Assembly (NCBI GenBank): GCA_903929895.1
Contig: CAIYWM010000278.1
Location: forward strand, 1-5,603
Direction: 5' to 3'
Length of the DNA stretch: 5,603 nucleotides
Source: an uncultured Alphaproteobacteria bacterium
Lineage (GTDB): Bacteria > Pseudomonadota > Alphaproteobacteria > Reyranellales > Reyranellaceae
Shown here piece after piece: positions 5,008-5,603 of the stretch. The stretch's first letter is position 1; each line of letters opens with the position of its first letter. Position numbers and translations under genes: made by a program. The notes beneath the pieces were generated by a model. That model was not told the DNA's origin, did not search any database, and worked only from the letters and a program-made list of their open reading frames with translations.

Positions 5008-5358
5008 ATGAGCCAGCGCGACCAGCCCGCCGATCCCAAGCCCTACTACGAAGCCCACGTCTTCTGCTGCACCAACCGGCGTCCCGCGGGCCATCCGCGC
5101 GGCTGCTGCGCCGAGCGCGGCGGCGAGGCCCTGCGCGACCACATGAAGAGCCGCGCCAAGGCGCTCGGCCTCAAGAACGTGCGCATCAACAACGCCGGCT
5201 GCCTCGACCGCTGCGAGCTGGGGCCGACCCTCGTGATCTATCCGGAAGGAATCTGGTACCGGGTGCCGACCAAGGAAGACGTCGACGAGGTGCTGGACAC
5301 CCACCTGGTGAAAGGCGGTCGCGTCGAGCGGCTGATGCTGAAGCCGGAAGACAAGTAG
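5008..5358 (+). CDS. Thioredoxin-like [2Fe-2S] ferredoxin
   Basis: The 116-residue protein starts at an ATG 7 bases after the DUF6489 stop. The thioredoxin-like ferredoxin cluster motif is complete: C21 and C34 (12 residues between), then C65 and C69 (3 between) in NNAGCLDRCELGP. Neighbouring C20 and C33 are extra and could in principle swap as ligands. The spacing agrees with Aquifex aeolicus Fd4-type proteins and NuoE-related domains. VFCCTNRRPAGHPRGCC, the EGIWYRVPTKEDVDEVL segment and the C-terminal tail are typical of the stand-alone alphaproteobacterial form. It is a soluble one-electron carrier; its redox partner is not visible here. The ribosome site is weak, so translation may be coupled to the upstream gene. 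A GC-rich hairpin 30 bases after the stop probably closes the unit. Confidence 0.9.
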   Translation: MSQRDQPADPKPYYEAHVFCCTNRRPAGHPRGCCAERGGEALRDHMKSRAKALGLKNVRINNAGCLDRCELGPTLVIYPEGIWYRVPTKEDVDEVLDTHLVKGGRVERLMLKPEDK

Positions 5359-5388
5359 CCGGCGGAGCGCAAGTTTATCGTCGTCTGA

Positions 5389-5408
5389 GGGCGGGGGTTA
5401 CCCCGCCC
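5389..5408 (+). terminator. GC-rich hairpin after the ferredoxin gene
   Basis: GGGCGGGG (5389-5396) pairs perfectly with CCCCGCCC (5401-5408) across a GTTA loop, 30 bases after the ferredoxin stop. No T-tract follows, so it is either a factor-assisted terminator or an mRNA 3'-end stabiliser. A second small hairpin, CAACG/CGTTG (5430-5434 and 5438-5442), follows. Confidence 0.5.
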
Positions 5409-5453
5409 GAACCGGAGCGAGGAGTGGGCCAACGGGCCGTTGCAAAAGCCGAG

Positions 5454-5558
5454 ACCGGGCAAATAAACGAAACAAACGAAATAAATGAATCAAACGAAGC
5501 CAGAGTCGCACCCCTGAAGCCGGTATCCAGGTACCGTTGAAGGGCCAATTTGCCCGGT
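5454..5558. repeat. 11-base perfect inverted repeat flanking the AT-rich block
   Basis: ACCGGGCAAAT (5454-5464) is the exact reverse complement of ATTTGCCCGGT (5548-5558), with 83 bases between. The enclosed segment holds the 9-mer repeats and a hairpin CGGTA/TACCG (5521-5525 and 5532-5536). The left arm overlaps CGAGACCGG (5450-5458), which is complementary to CCGGTCTCG at 5584-5592, so two alternative pairings exist. Between 5359 and 5579 no coding frame looks convincing. Confidence 0.6.
5461..5496. repeat. Four tandem copies of an AT-rich 9-mer
   Basis: The units are AAATAAACG, AAACAAACG, AAATAAATG and AATCAAACG (consensus AAAYAAACG), head to tail with no spacer. The 36-base block has only 8 G/C bases, in sharp contrast to the rest of the window. 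It lies directly beside one arm of an 11-base inverted repeat. Confidence 0.8.
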
Positions 5559-5603
5559 GTTTTGCATGGGGTGTGCTGGATGGCCGGTCTCGACGTCAGG
5601 TCC

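Noticed and set aside
5461..5496. CRISPR-like array
   Set aside because: The 9-base units are directly tandem with no spacers and are far too short.
5580..5603. Possible gene start ATG-GCC-GGT-CTC (MAGLDVRS) running off the right edge
   Set aside because: GGGGTG lies 6 bases upstream, but eight codons are too few to support a gene.
5493..5603. Minus-strand frame entering from the right edge and ending in TGA
   Set aside because: About 36 codons with weak third-position GC bias compared with the real genes here, and no recognisable protein.

Overview
The window is GC-rich, except for one AT-rich patch near the right end. Its protein families point to an alphaproteobacterium, probably Rhodospirillales-like. 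That placement is inferred from a DUF6489-type protein next to a thioredoxin-like [2Fe-2S] ferredoxin, a DUF2267 protein, and IS110 and IS1182 transposases of the kind common in that class. No rRNA, tRNA or CRISPR array was recognised.

Region 1 (about 1-1550, minus strand) is a nested mobile-element block. An IS1182-type element runs off the left edge; only the first 107 codons of its transposase are in view. An intact IS110-family element of about 1.13 kb sits in its 5' leader. It encodes a 310-residue DEDD/serine recombinase, and the roughly 185 bases upstream of that gene fold into what looks like a complete bridge RNA. Both loops are present, and short guide-like matches to the two chromosomal flanks and the two element ends occur in the expected order. 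From these matches the element ends can be placed at a CT dinucleotide (397-398 and 1530-1531) and the pre-insertion target can be reconstructed. This is the most interesting part of the window.

Region 2 (1549-4690, minus strand) holds four chromosomal genes read in one direction. In order of transcription they are a PLP-dependent diaminopropionate ammonia-lyase-like enzyme, a DUF2267 protein, a small envelope lipoprotein with a PEGA-like segment, and a creatininase-family amidohydrolase. The first two are 22 bases apart and probably cotranscribed. The other two have their own leaders of about 75-80 bases. The lyase and the amidohydrolase both release nitrogen from small compounds, but nothing in the sequence proves a shared pathway. 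The creatininase stop codon lies at the edge of the mobile block and may be supplied by it.

Region 3 (4691-5358, plus strand) is divergent from region 2 across a 43-base intergenic segment with a perfect 10-base palindrome. It holds a tight two-gene unit: a DUF6489-type small protein and a [2Fe-2S] ferredoxin, followed by a GC-rich hairpin.

Region 4 (5359-5603) has no convincing gene. It contains four tandem copies of an AT-rich 9-mer, an 11-base perfect inverted repeat and an overlapping 9-base inverted repeat. It may be a small structured RNA or a remnant of a small element.
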